DNA of 54,438 nt from Spirochaetota bacterium (lineage in GTDB: Bacteria > Spirochaetota > Spirochaetia > Treponematales > Treponemataceae): contig JAEWSQ010000006.1 of NCBI GenBank assembly GCA_023398165.1, forward strand, positions 1-54,438, read 5' to 3'. This document shows positions 42,696-51,742 of this stretch, in pieces. Below the pieces are notes generated by a model that ran no database searches, was not told where the DNA came from, and saw only the letters and a program-made list of their open reading frames with translations. The position numbers and the translations under genes are program-made. The stretch's first letter is position 1. Every line of letters begins with the position of its first letter.

Positions 42696-43823
42696 ATGAT
42701 ATCAGAAAGAGCAAAAAATCTTGATCCCTATGTACCCGGCGAACAGCCCAAAGACCGTGTGTATATTAAACTTAATGCAAATGAAAATCCTTATGCACCG
42801 TCGCCAAAGGTTATAAGCTCTCTTTCCCATCTTATAACGGATAAAAGTATTTCTTTGGCGCTGTATCCGGATCCTGACTCTACAGCCCTGCGCTCTTCGA
42901 TTGCCTTGTCATTGAATGAATCGCAAGGTGTTCTTAGTACCATGGGAACCCAAAAAACTACTCAGCGTCTTTCAATTACAAGCGATATGATATTCTGCGG
43001 AAACGGTTCCGATGAGGTATTATCGGTATTGTTTTATTCCTTTTTTAACTCTGATAAGCCTCTTATTGCCCCTGAGCACTCATACAGTTTTTATCCCGTA
43101 TACTGCGGATACTACGGCATACCGCTTAAGAAAATTCCTCTCAATGATGATTTTTCACTTAATGCAGATGCAATGCTGAAAACCGCAAAAGAATCCTGTT
43201 CGGGGCTTATTTTTGCAAACCCGAATGCGCCCACATCCCTTGCTCTGCCTGTGGGTGCAATACGCACAATGCTCCGGTCGTTCCCTGAAGATAAGGTCTT
43301 TGTTGTCGATGAAGCCTATGTCGACTTTTCGGATGAATCCGCCCTGAATCTTTTAAATGAGTTTAAAAATCTTGTAATTGTCCGGACTTTTTCAAAATCA
43401 TTTTCGTTTGCAGGAATGAGGCTCGGTTATGCGGTAGCACACCCTGAACTCATAGAAATAATGACGCGGGTAAAAAATTCCTTTAATCACTTTCCTGTTG
43501 ATATTGCCGCCCAGACAGCCGGAATTGCAGCATGTGAAGATACTATATACTATGCTGATAATGTTAAAAAAATTGTTGCCGCGCGATCGAGCTTCATACA
43601 ATTCCTTAGAAGCAGAAACTGGAAATGCTATGATTCAAAGACAAATTTCGTTCTTGCAAGGCTTGAAGGTTTTACCGGAAAAGAGATTTATGAAAAAATA
43701 AAGAAGGAAGGAATTCTTGTGCGTCATTTTAATACTCCGGTTATTACAGACTATGTTAGAATCACTATAGGTACTGATGATCAGATGAAAACACTGATGC
43801 GCTGTATTGAAACTATAGCATAG
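42696..43823 (+). CDS. hisC: Histidinol-phosphate aminotransferase
   Basis: 375 aa from ATG 42696, six bases after GGAG; in-frame ATGs at 42684 and 42690 are less likely. It is a PLP fold-type I aminotransferase with KLNANENPYAPSP at the N-terminus, FCGNGSDEVL, the Asp region VVDEAYVDFSDES and the PLP-lysine motif RTFSKSFSFAGMRLGY. No other his gene is adjacent, so it could also serve aromatic amino-acid transamination. A ~17-residue loop (ESQGVLSTMGTQKTTQRL) appears inserted before FCGNG. It is followed after 12 bases by the phosphodiesterase gene. Confidence 0.9.
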   Translation: MISERAKNLDPYVPGEQPKDRVYIKLNANENPYAPSPKVISSLSHLITDKSISLALYPDPDSTALRSSIALSLNESQGVLSTMGTQKTTQRLSITSDMIFCGNGSDEVLSVLFYSFFNSDKPLIAPEHSYSFYPVYCGYYGIPLKKIPLNDDFSLNADAMLKTAKESCSGLIFANPNAPTSLALPVGAIRTMLRSFPEDKVFVVDEAYVDFSDESALNLLNEFKNLVIVRTFSKSFSFAGMRLGYAVAHPELIEIMTRVKNSFNHFPVDIAAQTAGIAACEDTIYYADNVKKIVAARSSFIQFLRSRNWKCYDSKTNFVLARLEGFTGKEIYEKIKKEGILVRHFNTPVITDYVRITIGTDDQMKTLMRCIETIA

Positions 43824-43835
43824 GAAGGAGGATGT

Positions 43836-44513
43836 ATGAGATTTTTAATTTTGTCAGATATTCACGGAGATACAGCATACATTGAAACACTGGCCGATGA
43901 ATTTTTAAAAGCCGATGCTGTTTTGTTCGCAGGAGATTTTGCACAGGCTTATAAAGAGGAAACAGGGAAACCTGTTCTCGATCTTCTCGTTAAAAAACAT
44001 GATGTCGTATTCGCCGTTCTCGGCAACTGCGACCCTCAGTCATTTCTCGGCGAGCTTGATTCATATGATGTTTCTGTCCAGGGAAACCTTGCGTACATGG
44101 AAGGTCTTTCAATAATAGGAGCCGGGGGCGGCACAAAATTTACCGGTACCACAGCGAATGAAAGAAGCGAGGATGATATTGCCTCAGACCTTTCTCTTGT
44201 AACCGGCTCAGGTGAAACCGGCTGGAACAATCTTATAATGATAATTCACAATCCCCCTTATAATACAACACTCGACAGAATATCAGCTGGAATGCATGTG
44301 GGTTCCCCGAAAATAAGGCAGATAATTGAAACCGTACAGCCTCTTGTTGTCGTTACAGGTCATATTCATGAATCGTTCGGCATAGAAACAATGGGAAAGA
44401 CCCTTATAATAAATCCGGGATCTCTTGCAGAGGGCAGGTACGGAGTATTAGACGTTGAGAAAAAAGACGGTTTGTTCTCCGCTAAAGCGGAACTATTCGA
44501 TATAAAAGTCTGA
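43836..44513 (+). CDS. YfcE-like metallophosphoesterase
   Basis: 225 aa, cytoplasmic. Metal-binding motifs are in order: LSDIHGD (D-x-H), FAGDFAQ (GD), LGNCD (GNCD in place of GNHD, as in YfcE/MJ0936 types), IIHNPPY (H) and VTGHIHES (GHxH). It starts at ATG 43836 behind a strong AGGAGG and is probably co-transcribed with hisC. Substrate unknown; a phosphodiesterase is likely. Its stop codon abuts the stop of the convergent gene with no spacer. Confidence 0.85.
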   Translation: MRFLILSDIHGDTAYIETLADEFLKADAVLFAGDFAQAYKEETGKPVLDLLVKKHDVVFAVLGNCDPQSFLGELDSYDVSVQGNLAYMEGLSIIGAGGGTKFTGTTANERSEDDIASDLSLVTGSGETGWNNLIMIIHNPPYNTTLDRISAGMHVGSPKIRQIIETVQPLVVVTGHIHESFGIETMGKTLIINPGSLAEGRYGVLDVEKKDGLFSAKAELFDIKV

Positions 44514-45554
44514 TTATTGTATAGTTCTCGAGATGCGGAACCCCATATAGTTGTAGGTTTCACCCGGATCGAAAGAATACCGGTCCCCGCATTGAATGAA
44601 TGACGCATACGGGCTCCAGCTGCCGCCGCGGCTGACCCTTTCAAACCCGTATTCAGGCCCGGTGAGTCTGCGCCGTCTGTCTTCATGTTCTTTATAATCT
44701 GCAAACCAGTCCCAGCAGTATTCAAGGACGTTCCCGCTCATGTCGAAAAGGCCTGCGCCGTTGGCTCTTCCTGTTCCGTGCAGTACATTACTTGAAAAGG
44801 CGCTTCCGGCCGTTCCAACAGTCTGGGTTTTTTGCGTGTTGGCGCTTGTCCATGCGATGAGGGTGTCAAGCACGGAGTCATCTGTATGACCCTGTTCATC
44901 TATGGAACCAGAGGGAAGATCCCCGCGCTGAAAACCTGATTTTGTTTTCCGTGAGGCGTATTCCCATTCGGCTTCGGACGGAAGACGGTAGCCGTCTGCT
45001 TCCCAGCTGCACACAGCAAGATCCGCTTCGTATGAATTTACAGAACTTTTTATGACTGATCCGTTAAACGTGTAGCAGGGTGTTAAACCGCTCTGCTCGC
45101 TCAACGCATTGCACCATACAATTGCATCCCGCCAGTTTACCGCAGTAACCGGCTGAAAATATCCGTCGGGGGAAGGAGCTCTTCCCCGTCTTCCGTAAGA
45201 ACCCTCCTGTCCCGGATTTTCAAACTCGTATCCGTCTTCAAGAGCCTTCTGTAATACGCTGTACCATAAACCGTAGCTGGTTTCATAGGCATTCATTTCA
45301 AAGGGTGAAAGTACTGCCGCTGCTGTTATTGACTGCGTATGTTCACCTAAAATAAATTTGACCGGATTATTGGTGAACTCTTCCTTACTGACAACGGTCA
45401 CCATCGAAATGTATTCGTCATTTACATTTGAAGAGGATTTTGTCTGTTCAACCCAAATCCATTCATTGACAGGCGTCTGTGCAAAAACGGCCAGGGATGT
45501 CATAAGAAGGAGAACTATTGTCAGACATTTTTTTATCCGGCGGGAAAAAATCAT
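44514..45554 (-). CDS. Exported FGE/SUMF1-fold (C-type-lectin-like) protein
   Basis: 346 aa. A signal peptide (TIVLLLMTSLAVFA) leads to a formylglycine-generating-enzyme-type domain. Marks are MNAYETSYGLWYSVLQ, VTAVNWRDAIVWCNALSE, YRLPSEAEWEYASR, LFDMSGNVLEYCWDWF, VSRGGSW and the end GFRISRTIQ. In spirochaetes this fold is often a non-enzymatic binding module, as in variable TvpA-like proteins. I cannot tell enzyme from lectin here. It has a leader with GAGG near ATG 45554 and a TATACT -10 further upstream. Confidence 0.85.
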   Translation of the reverse strand: MIFSRRIKKCLTIVLLLMTSLAVFAQTPVNEWIWVEQTKSSSNVNDEYISMVTVVSKEEFTNNPVKFILGEHTQSITAAAVLSPFEMNAYETSYGLWYSVLQKALEDGYEFENPGQEGSYGRRGRAPSPDGYFQPVTAVNWRDAIVWCNALSEQSGLTPCYTFNGSVIKSSVNSYEADLAVCSWEADGYRLPSEAEWEYASRKTKSGFQRGDLPSGSIDEQGHTDDSVLDTLIAWTSANTQKTQTVGTAGSAFSSNVLHGTGRANGAGLFDMSGNVLEYCWDWFADYKEHEDRRRRLTGPEYGFERVSRGGSWSPYASFIQCGDRYSFDPGETYNYMGFRISRTIQ

Positions 45555-45598
45555 ACGTACTACCTCAATATCGGCTTTATTACTATAAGTATACCTTC

Positions 45599-46645
45599 TT
45601 ATGTGGTTTCCGTGAAGTCCTTTTTATTTTTCCTGATTTTTTTAATTTTTTTTTCGGTCTGTTCTTCCTGTTTTTTCTGGCGGTATTTCCTTTGCTGTCT
45701 GATGCGCGACTGCTTTTCTTTGAGCATGAGGCCTGCAATAAGAGCAGAGAGAGCGCACACAACGCTTATAACCCCGACTCCAATCCATCCGTTTTCCATT
45801 AAAGGAAGGGGAACGTTCATGCCGAAAAAGCTTACAATAAATGTCGGAACCATGAGAATGAGCGATATGACCGTAAGACGTTTCATTACAATATTCAGGT
45901 TGTTCGAGATAACTGATGCGAAGGCATCCATCATGCTGAAGAGAATGTTGCTGTATGTATCGGCCATTTCAATAGCCTGTCTATTGTCTATTTCAACGTC
46001 TTCAAGCCAGTCGCGGTCATCTTCATCAAAGGTAAGAGTCTTTGTCTTTATGAGTTTTTCCAAAAGCAGCTGATTGCTCTTAAGCGAAGTGGTAAAGAAT
46101 ACAAGGGACTTTTCGAGGTTTAAAAGCTGAATGAGTTCATTGTTCTTGATTGAAAGCTGCAGTTCGCTTTGAATGGTCGTTGAACGCCTGTTTATTTCTT
46201 TAAGGTAGCGCAAAAAGGTGCTGTCAGCCCGGCTCAATACACGGGTAATAAAGGCCGGAAAATCGTTGAGAGTCAAAGAACGTACACGGTTGGCACAGAG
46301 GTCTTTGAGAACTTCGCAATCGGTCCAGCATATGGTAAGAATTTTATCGGGAAATAAGATAATACCCAAAGGAATTGTAAAATAGCTGATATCTGAAGAA
46401 GGCATAAAAACGGGAAGACGCGCGATTATCAGTGTGTAGTTGTCTTCTTTTTCTATACGTGAAAGCTCATCCTGATCGAGGATGTCGAGAATGTGTTCCT
46501 GTTCAATGCCGTACTCTTCTTCGAGAACGCGTATGTCTTCGCGCGTGACGGAGCGGGCATCCACCCAGAAATTTTTTGAGGGGGTCAGTTCTTCTTTTTC
46601 ATAACGGATAAGCTTGCCGTTTTCCTGCTGCCAAAATGTAATCAT
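45599..46645 (-). CDS. corA: CorA-family magnesium transporter
   Basis: 348 aa. A large N-terminal cytoplasmic domain ends in two membrane helices. The pore signature GMN occurs in IVSFFGMNVPLPL, where many members have YGMN. The C-terminal tail is strongly basic (KQSRIRQQRKYRQKKQ). It moves Mg2+ or Co2+ down the electrochemical gradient. ATG 46645 has an AGGA nine bases upstream. I saw no M-box riboswitch in its short leader. Confidence 0.92.
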   Translation of the reverse strand: MITFWQQENGKLIRYEKEELTPSKNFWVDARSVTREDIRVLEEEYGIEQEHILDILDQDELSRIEKEDNYTLIIARLPVFMPSSDISYFTIPLGIILFPDKILTICWTDCEVLKDLCANRVRSLTLNDFPAFITRVLSRADSTFLRYLKEINRRSTTIQSELQLSIKNNELIQLLNLEKSLVFFTTSLKSNQLLLEKLIKTKTLTFDEDDRDWLEDVEIDNRQAIEMADTYSNILFSMMDAFASVISNNLNIVMKRLTVISLILMVPTFIVSFFGMNVPLPLMENGWIGVGVISVVCALSALIAGLMLKEKQSRIRQQRKYRQKKQEEQTEKKIKKIRKNKKDFTETT

Positions 46646-46729
46646 AAGAGTATTCCTGCCTTTTTAAAAAAATAGGCGCTTCCGGGGAAATAATACTCTA
46701 ACTATGTAAGCCGGTGTTATTATTGATTC
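46646..46729. other. corA upstream region
   Basis: A/T-rich divergent spacer carrying a weak leftward -10-like TATTAT near 46690. Nothing else is supportable. Confidence 0.4.
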
Positions 46730-46810
46730 CCTCTGGAGGCATAGTGCGGGGTTTTAGTCTTACTGATACGTTGACTTCCGGGTTCCGTATCCATAGTACG
46801 CCTCCTGGGG
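46730..46810 (+). ncRNA. Candidate structured element upstream of the secretion operon
   Basis: An outer stem pairs GGAGGC (46735-46740) with GCCTCC (46800-46805), extended by CCTC/GGGG (46730-46733 with 46807-46810). An inner stem pairs ACT-GATACG (46762-46770) with CGTATC-cat-AGT (46786-46797). The 15-base apical loop includes ttccggg. The element is ~80 bases with no long open frame on either strand. It does not fit a tRNA (no T-arm). Whether it is transcribed is unknown. Confidence 0.35.
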
Positions 46811-46862
46811 TAGCCGAGCGGCTAAGATATACCAAGTTATTATGGAATACATTCACTATAAT
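46811..46862 (+). promoter_or_regulatory. Operator-like palindrome and promoter of the gsp-like operon
   Basis: The inverted repeat TAGCCG-ag-CGGCTA lies at 46811-46824. Ten bases further is a weak -35 (AAGTTA, 46834-46839), then 17 bases, then -10 TATAAT (46857-46862). The predicted start near 46869 gives a leader of ~100 bases before gspD. Confidence 0.5.
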
Positions 46863-46892
46863 CCCTCGTAAAAAAAAAATCAAGGTTTTTCC

Positions 46893-46955
46893 ATGAATCA
46901 GCTGAAAAAAATATCTGAATGCGAAGAAATACGCATGCTTATATCTATAAAGTAG
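46893..46955 (+). CDS. Possible 20-aa leader peptide before gspD
   Basis: ATG 46893 opens a 20-codon frame (MNQLKKISECEEIRMLISIK) ending at TAG 46953-46955. AAGG lies six bases before the ATG. The stop is 14 bases before the gspD start, and the gspD Shine-Dalgarno sequence lies in between. It could be a chance frame; its position suits translational control of the operon. Confidence 0.3.
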   Translation: MNQLKKISECEEIRMLISIK

Positions 46956-46969
46956 CTGAGGAGTACAAT

Positions 46970-48976
46970 GTGCGTAATAGAAAAACGGCTTATGCATTTA
47001 TTCTGCTGATAGTGCTGTCCGTCTTCGAGGCGGCTGCGCAAAAATCGTATGAGTTTGTAAACCAGAGCATTGAGGAAATTCTCTATGCTCTTTCTCTTCA
47101 TGAAAAAATCACCATTGTCTGCGACGACACCGTGCGGGGAAATGCGAGTTTCAGGTATTCAGGTCAGGATTTTTCCCGCGCCTTTGATTCTTTTTTAGAC
47201 TCAGCACGTTTGTACGTTACAAAAGACAACGGTGTGTGGACTGTGTCAAAAATTAGAATTCTAAGCGATGATGAGGGAAATGTGCAGCTTGACTGTTATG
47301 ATGTCAGTCCTTGTGCAGTGCTTGAAAAACTGTCAATAAAAACAGGAGTTACCATTGTATACGATGTGATTCCATCGTCTCCGGTATCCGTTCATTTTTC
47401 AAATATGAGTATTAAGGATTCTGTTCTTTTTATCCTTAACGGATCGGGTAATTACGAAATAACTGAAAAAAACAACAGTATTAGGATAGTAAAAATTAAT
47501 TCTCTTGAACCTTCCGCCAATTCCTCAAATGCGGTTTGTCTTATTGAAACGGCTGAAAATCCTCTATTATTTAATGCTCAAATACAAAAGTCAAAAGCCG
47601 GTTATGCCGCGGAAGTCTTATGCGCTCTTGCCGGAAAAGAACTTATTCAGACCTATAAAAATGATGCCGTTATTGATGCGCTTAATGTAAAAAACAAAAC
47701 AGCCGAAGAGCTGTTATCAATTATCTGCCTGCAGAGCAATAGTTCATGGGTTGAAGATAACGGAGTTATCTATCTTATTCCTTTGTACGACAGTTCTTCT
47801 GTTGTTAAAAATACAGGAAAAATATGGAAATCCTATACCCTGAAATACAAGACGGCCGAGGCGGTTCAAAGTATTATTGCACAGCGTTTACAGCCGGTTA
47901 CCGTGATAGTTTACGGCAAGTATTCATTCCTGTCTTTCTGTACAGGCCGCCTGCATGATGAACTTTCCAGTGTCCTCTTAGAACTTGATATGCCGGATAC
48001 ACAGCGGCTTATTACTCTACGGTACATTAAAGCTTCTTCTTTTTTAAAAAATATTCCTCCCTCATTCAAAAAGGAGGATTTTAAAGAAACAGGTGATGAG
48101 TCAAAACTTTTCTACACAGGTTCTGATGAAACCTATGCGCTTCTTTTAAATCAGCTTGATTTTATAGATATGCCGGTAAAAAGAATCCGTTATGATCTAT
48201 TGGTTATACAGTACCAGGAATCGAAGGAGAGTTCTTTTACCCCCTCGCTTGAGGCAGGACCAGCATCTGTTGGGGACAGCCTTGTAATGAGTGCTGAACT
48301 TGATTCAGTTCTCGATTTAAAATGTAATATTGTGTCTTCTTTCGGACTTACCTTTGCTGCAGGACTGCAGGCCGCGCTGAAAGAAAATAAGGCCAAAGTT
48401 TTTGCAGATACAACTCTTCACGGAATTTCAGGAAGTGCAATTAAATTTCAGAACACCAGTACCTACCGCTACAGAGAAAATGCAGTAAATGCTGAAACCG
48501 GTAAACCTGCAAGTACGGGAATAACGAGGGAAATTATTTCCGGTCTTGTTCTTGATGTCGAAGGATGGGTGTCAGGCGACGGGATGATCAGTACTACGGT
48601 ATCTGCTTCGGTGTCAAAACGCGGCGCCGATGTTTCCAATGCAATTGGAAATCCGCCGCCGACCTATGAAAAAGTGATTACCACACAGGTCCGGTCTAAA
48701 AGCGGAGTGCCTGTTGTCTTAAGCGGCCTGGTGCAGGATGATGATGTAATTATTCAGGAAAGAATTCCCTTTCTCTCCAAAGTACCGCTATTGGGATTAC
48801 TGTTCGGTTCGCAAACCAGAACTAACGAAAGAACTGAGATGGTCATCTATCTCATTCCTCATATACAGCCTGATGAGGAGAATGAAAGTGCAGGGATGCA
48901 GGAGAAATCAAATTCAGCGGAAATTAAAAACGGACAGGTATATTCGAAATATATCCGGGAGAATACAAATGAATGA
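46970..48976 (+). CDS. gspD: Secretin (type II secretion / type IV pilus GspD-PilQ family)
   Basis: 668 aa from GTG 46970, six bases after GAGGAG (46958-46963); upstream in-frame starts are rejected because a signal peptide (KTAYAFILLIVLSVFEAAA) begins here. Three STN/N0-like repeats occupy ~20-270, an N1-like domain (KSYTLKYKTAEAVQSIIAQRL) ~285-340, and the secretin gate and barrel domain the C-terminal ~250 residues. The latter shows VPVVLSGLVQDDD and RIPFLSKVPLLGLLFGSQ, the family signature. It should form the outer-membrane channel of the operon's machine. It overlaps gspE by eight bases. Confidence 0.9.
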   Translation: MRNRKTAYAFILLIVLSVFEAAAQKSYEFVNQSIEEILYALSLHEKITIVCDDTVRGNASFRYSGQDFSRAFDSFLDSARLYVTKDNGVWTVSKIRILSDDEGNVQLDCYDVSPCAVLEKLSIKTGVTIVYDVIPSSPVSVHFSNMSIKDSVLFILNGSGNYEITEKNNSIRIVKINSLEPSANSSNAVCLIETAENPLLFNAQIQKSKAGYAAEVLCALAGKELIQTYKNDAVIDALNVKNKTAEELLSIICLQSNSSWVEDNGVIYLIPLYDSSSVVKNTGKIWKSYTLKYKTAEAVQSIIAQRLQPVTVIVYGKYSFLSFCTGRLHDELSSVLLELDMPDTQRLITLRYIKASSFLKNIPPSFKKEDFKETGDESKLFYTGSDETYALLLNQLDFIDMPVKRIRYDLLVIQYQESKESSFTPSLEAGPASVGDSLVMSAELDSVLDLKCNIVSSFGLTFAAGLQAALKENKAKVFADTTLHGISGSAIKFQNTSTYRYRENAVNAETGKPASTGITREIISGLVLDVEGWVSGDGMISTTVSASVSKRGADVSNAIGNPPPTYEKVITTQVRSKSGVPVVLSGLVQDDDVIIQERIPFLSKVPLLGLLFGSQTRTNERTEMVIYLIPHIQPDEENESAGMQEKSNSAEIKNGQVYSKYIRENTNE

Positions 48977-50207
48977 TATAACTCTTTCCGGAAAATTCTG
49001 CTTACATAATAAGGTTGCGGTTTTAAATGAAACTGAAGATTGTATTGAAATCGGTATGTGCAATTATGATGAGAAGCTGAAAAACCTAATCGAAAAAACA
49101 TATACAGGAAAGTATGTGCATCATAAGGCAATGAAGTTTACTGCAGTAAGCGGAGAAGTATGGGAAAGAACGCTTGCGAATATGTTTTCCCGGCATTTGA
49201 GTACCAACCATGAGCAGAAGAAAGAAAATGAGGCGGATAAAAAATCTGATGAGGCTCCGATTATAAATCTGCTTAATTCACTAATTATTGAATGTCACTG
49301 CCGGAAAGGAAGCGACATTCATATTGAATACTGCGGGGAAAATGCTGCGGTACGGTTTAGAATTCAGGGGAATATGGCGGATCATATGAGAGTTTCGGCA
49401 GAGACAGGCGATGCCCTCATTCAAAGAATTAAACTACTCTCAAAGCTTGAAATAACTGAAAGAAGAAGATGTCAGGACGGAAGATTTAACTTTTCCTATC
49501 TGCATCACAATATTGACATAAGGGTTTCCTGTATTCCTTCTTTTTTCGGAGAGTCGGTTGTGTTGCGGCTTCTTGACAGAAAATCTTTTTTGCTCACGGT
49601 CGCTGAACTTGGCTTTTCTCCTGAGCAGCTTATAGATCTTGATAAGATTAAAAGAGAGAAAAACGGTCTCGTTCTTATATGCGGACAGACAGGTTCAGGG
49701 AAAACGACAACAATGGCTTCTCTGGTAAATGAAATAGGAAAAACAGATAAAAAAATTATAAGCATCGAAGATCCTGTGGAGTATCTTGTGAACGGGGTTG
49801 TTCAAGTACCGGTAAATGAACACATCGATACAGGTTTCGGTGAGGTTCTTAAGAGAGCTTACAGGCAGGATCCTGATATTCTTCTTATTGGAGAAATTCG
49901 TGATGAACAGACGGCACAAAGTGCAGTACGCTGCGCTATGACAGGCCACCTTGTTTTTGCAACGATGCACTCATGTACGGCTTCCGAATGTGTTTACCGC
50001 CTTTTGGATTTTGATGTTAAAAGCTTCCTCCTAGCTCCGGTATTAAAGTGGATTATTATTCAGGAACTTGAGCCGCTTAATCCCGGCGGATTAAAACTTC
50101 ACGCAAAAATACTTTACTGTTCGGATTATATTAAATCGGTAGTATCCTCTTCTGCCAGTTATGAACAGCTTCACCGCGTTCTTGATCTGAAGGAGTATGA
50201 GGTATGA
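48969..50207 (+). CDS. gspE: Type II secretion ATPase (GspE/PilB family), short form
   Basis: 412 aa from ATG 48969, behind GGGAG; it overlaps the gspD stop (ATGAATGA). The Walker A box is CGQTGSGKTTT (~residue 238). The Asp box is IISIEDPVEYL. Walker B is DILLIGEIRDEQTA, followed by the His box MTGHLVFATMHS. The N-terminal region is only ~90 residues, and the tetracysteine zinc module after the His box is missing (IIQELEPLNPGG instead of C-x-x-C). It is therefore ~90-150 residues shorter than classical GspE. It powers pseudopilus assembly from the cytoplasm. Confidence 0.9.
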   Translation: MNDITLSGKFCLHNKVAVLNETEDCIEIGMCNYDEKLKNLIEKTYTGKYVHHKAMKFTAVSGEVWERTLANMFSRHLSTNHEQKKENEADKKSDEAPIINLLNSLIIECHCRKGSDIHIEYCGENAAVRFRIQGNMADHMRVSAETGDALIQRIKLLSKLEITERRRCQDGRFNFSYLHHNIDIRVSCIPSFFGESVVLRLLDRKSFLLTVAELGFSPEQLIDLDKIKREKNGLVLICGQTGSGKTTTMASLVNEIGKTDKKIISIEDPVEYLVNGVVQVPVNEHIDTGFGEVLKRAYRQDPDILLIGEIRDEQTAQSAVRCAMTGHLVFATMHSCTASECVYRLLDFDVKSFLLAPVLKWIIIQELEPLNPGGLKLHAKILYCSDYIKSVVSSSASYEQLHRVLDLKEYEV

Positions 50208-51136
50208 AAAGGAAAAATTTTGCCGTACTTATTGAAATACTGCTGGATTTACTTACATCGGGTATTTCTTTGTTTGATGCTCTTAAAATAACGGGGAATG
50301 CAAAAAATACCAAGAAGGTTATTAAACTTGCCGCACTGCATATTGTGCAGGAATTACAATGCGGTCAAAGAATTTCAAATGCAATTGTAAATAATCCTTA
50401 TGTTTTAGTACCACGGGAATATTCCGGAGTTCTTTACAGTTCCGAAAAATCAGGGACGCTTACTAAAGCTCTTGATTTTATTGTGAGGAATGAAAAACGC
50501 AAAACTGAAATAAAGTCAAATATAGTAAAGAGTGCTGTGTATCCTGCTGTTATCTTATTAATATCGCTTTTCGGATTATGTATTCTCACTATATATGAAT
50601 CAAGCTTCACGTATCACAATAACCATTACAACTCATTGGATGGCGCCTTCTACTCAATGCTGTTCATTTTTTTAAGCGTATGTGTGTATTGCTTTTTAGT
50701 ACATACTATTTTTAAAGACCCTGACAGTTACCTGTTTTTGCTGACGTTCAGTTTTTTTCTGGAAGAAGGATTTGACATCTATACATCAATAACACATATT
50801 TCGCTGCAGTTTAATCCTGACAGCAGAACAAGGAACAGTATTGTTCAATGTTCAGAACTTTTAAATAAAGGTTTCGCATTTCATGAAGCCGCCGGCTCCC
50901 TTCATTTCCTTAACGGCAATGCTCTCATGAACCTGGAGTATATGGATGAGACCGCAAACGTCGCCGATACAATACAAAGAATGCTTAGTGAAGAGAGAAA
51001 AAGAGTTGATAGAATAAGAAGTATTTTTTTGGCATTGTGCGAGCCTTCAATGATACTCTGCACTGGGGTGTATTTGCTTTTATTACTTCAATTTTCAATA
51101 ATGCCGTTATTTACATCTTTTGGAGGAATGTTATGA
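50204..51136 (+). CDS. gspF: Type II secretion inner-membrane platform protein (GspF family)
   Basis: 310 aa with the GspF layout: an N-terminal helical cytoplasmic domain (VLIEILLDLLTSGISLFDALKI), a first membrane helix (AVYPAVILLISLFGLCILTIYE), then a second hydrophobic segment and helical domain, and a last membrane helix (ILCTGVYLLLLLQFSIMPLF). It is ~90 residues shorter than classical GspF. Its ATG overlaps the gspE stop by four bases (ATGA). Confidence 0.85.
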   Translation: MKRKNFAVLIEILLDLLTSGISLFDALKITGNAKNTKKVIKLAALHIVQELQCGQRISNAIVNNPYVLVPREYSGVLYSSEKSGTLTKALDFIVRNEKRKTEIKSNIVKSAVYPAVILLISLFGLCILTIYESSFTYHNNHYNSLDGAFYSMLFIFLSVCVYCFLVHTIFKDPDSYLFLLTFSFFLEEGFDIYTSITHISLQFNPDSRTRNSIVQCSELLNKGFAFHEAAGSLHFLNGNALMNLEYMDETANVADTIQRMLSEERKRVDRIRSIFLALCEPSMILCTGVYLLLLLQFSIMPLFTSFGGML

Positions 51137-51564
51137 GAAATGAAAAGAATGATGAGGGGTTCTCTTTTGCAGAGACAATTGCATCAATTGCAATAATGCT
51201 CATTTTATCTGCCGGGGTAGCTGTTACCGCATTTAAACTCATTGATCAGGCGAAGCTTGCTTCTGCAAAAACTCAGATAGAGACTTATAAACTTGCTTTG
51301 CACAGTTACTACATAGACTGCGGAAATTTTCCCAATGAGGCTCAAGGATTGAATGCTCTTTATACAAAGCCGGTAATATCTCCGGTAAGTGCAAAATGGG
51401 AAGGACCCTATATTGATAAAGAAATACAATCTGATCCCTGGGGAAATGATTATATATATAAAACGGTTAATACAAACGGTCATGCCTTTGTAATTTATTC
51501 TTTAGGTGCGGACGGAGAAGAAGGAGGAAACGGCATTAATGAAGATATTGTTTCATGGAAATAA
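51133..51564 (+). CDS. gspG: Major pseudopilin (GspG family)
   Basis: 143 aa from ATG 51133, which overlaps the gspF stop (ATGA) and follows GGAGG. The prepilin site is EGF-SFAETIASIAIMLIL, with Glu5 after the cleavage Gly-Phe. The GspG calcium-loop signature appears as SDPWGNDYIYK, with YIDCGNFPNEAQGLNAL upstream. It should polymerise into the pseudopilus after processing by a prepilin peptidase, which is not encoded in this window. Confidence 0.92.
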   Translation: MRNEKNDEGFSFAETIASIAIMLILSAGVAVTAFKLIDQAKLASAKTQIETYKLALHSYYIDCGNFPNEAQGLNALYTKPVISPVSAKWEGPYIDKEIQSDPWGNDYIYKTVNTNGHAFVIYSLGADGEEGGNGINEDIVSWK

Positions 51565-51742
51565 AGAGAGGGGATCTGCAATGATGTTTGTAATTGTACT
51601 TATATCAGTATTTTTATTTGTTTTTATTCCCTTGATGAACTTTTGTATGGTGAAATTCTCATATGAAAAAAGAACATATGAGAAATATATAGAAAAAATC
51701 AATGAACATAATGATGCTATGAGGTTATATGAAGCTGGTTGA
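51539..51742 (+). CDS. Small pseudopilin-like protein (GspK/H-like N-terminus)
   Basis: 67 aa from ATG 51539, inside the end of gspG (26-base overlap), with AGGAGG 11 bases upstream. KERGSAMMFVIVLISVFLFVF resembles a prepilin leader and helix like GspK (RG-x-A...), but the Glu5 is absent, as in GspK. Only ~25 residues follow the helix, much shorter than any standard minor pseudopilin. Assignment rests on position and the N-terminal motif. Confidence 0.55.
   Translation: MKILFHGNKERGSAMMFVIVLISVFLFVFIPLMNFCMVKFSYEKRTYEKYIEKINEHNDAMRLYEAG

Noticed and set aside
46807..46880. tRNA-like start (ggtagccgagcggctaag) resembling the D-arm of Ser/Leu tRNAs
   Set aside because: No acceptor-stem partner, anticodon arm or T-arm (GGTTCGA) follows; the GCCG/CGGC pair is better read as a DNA palindrome.
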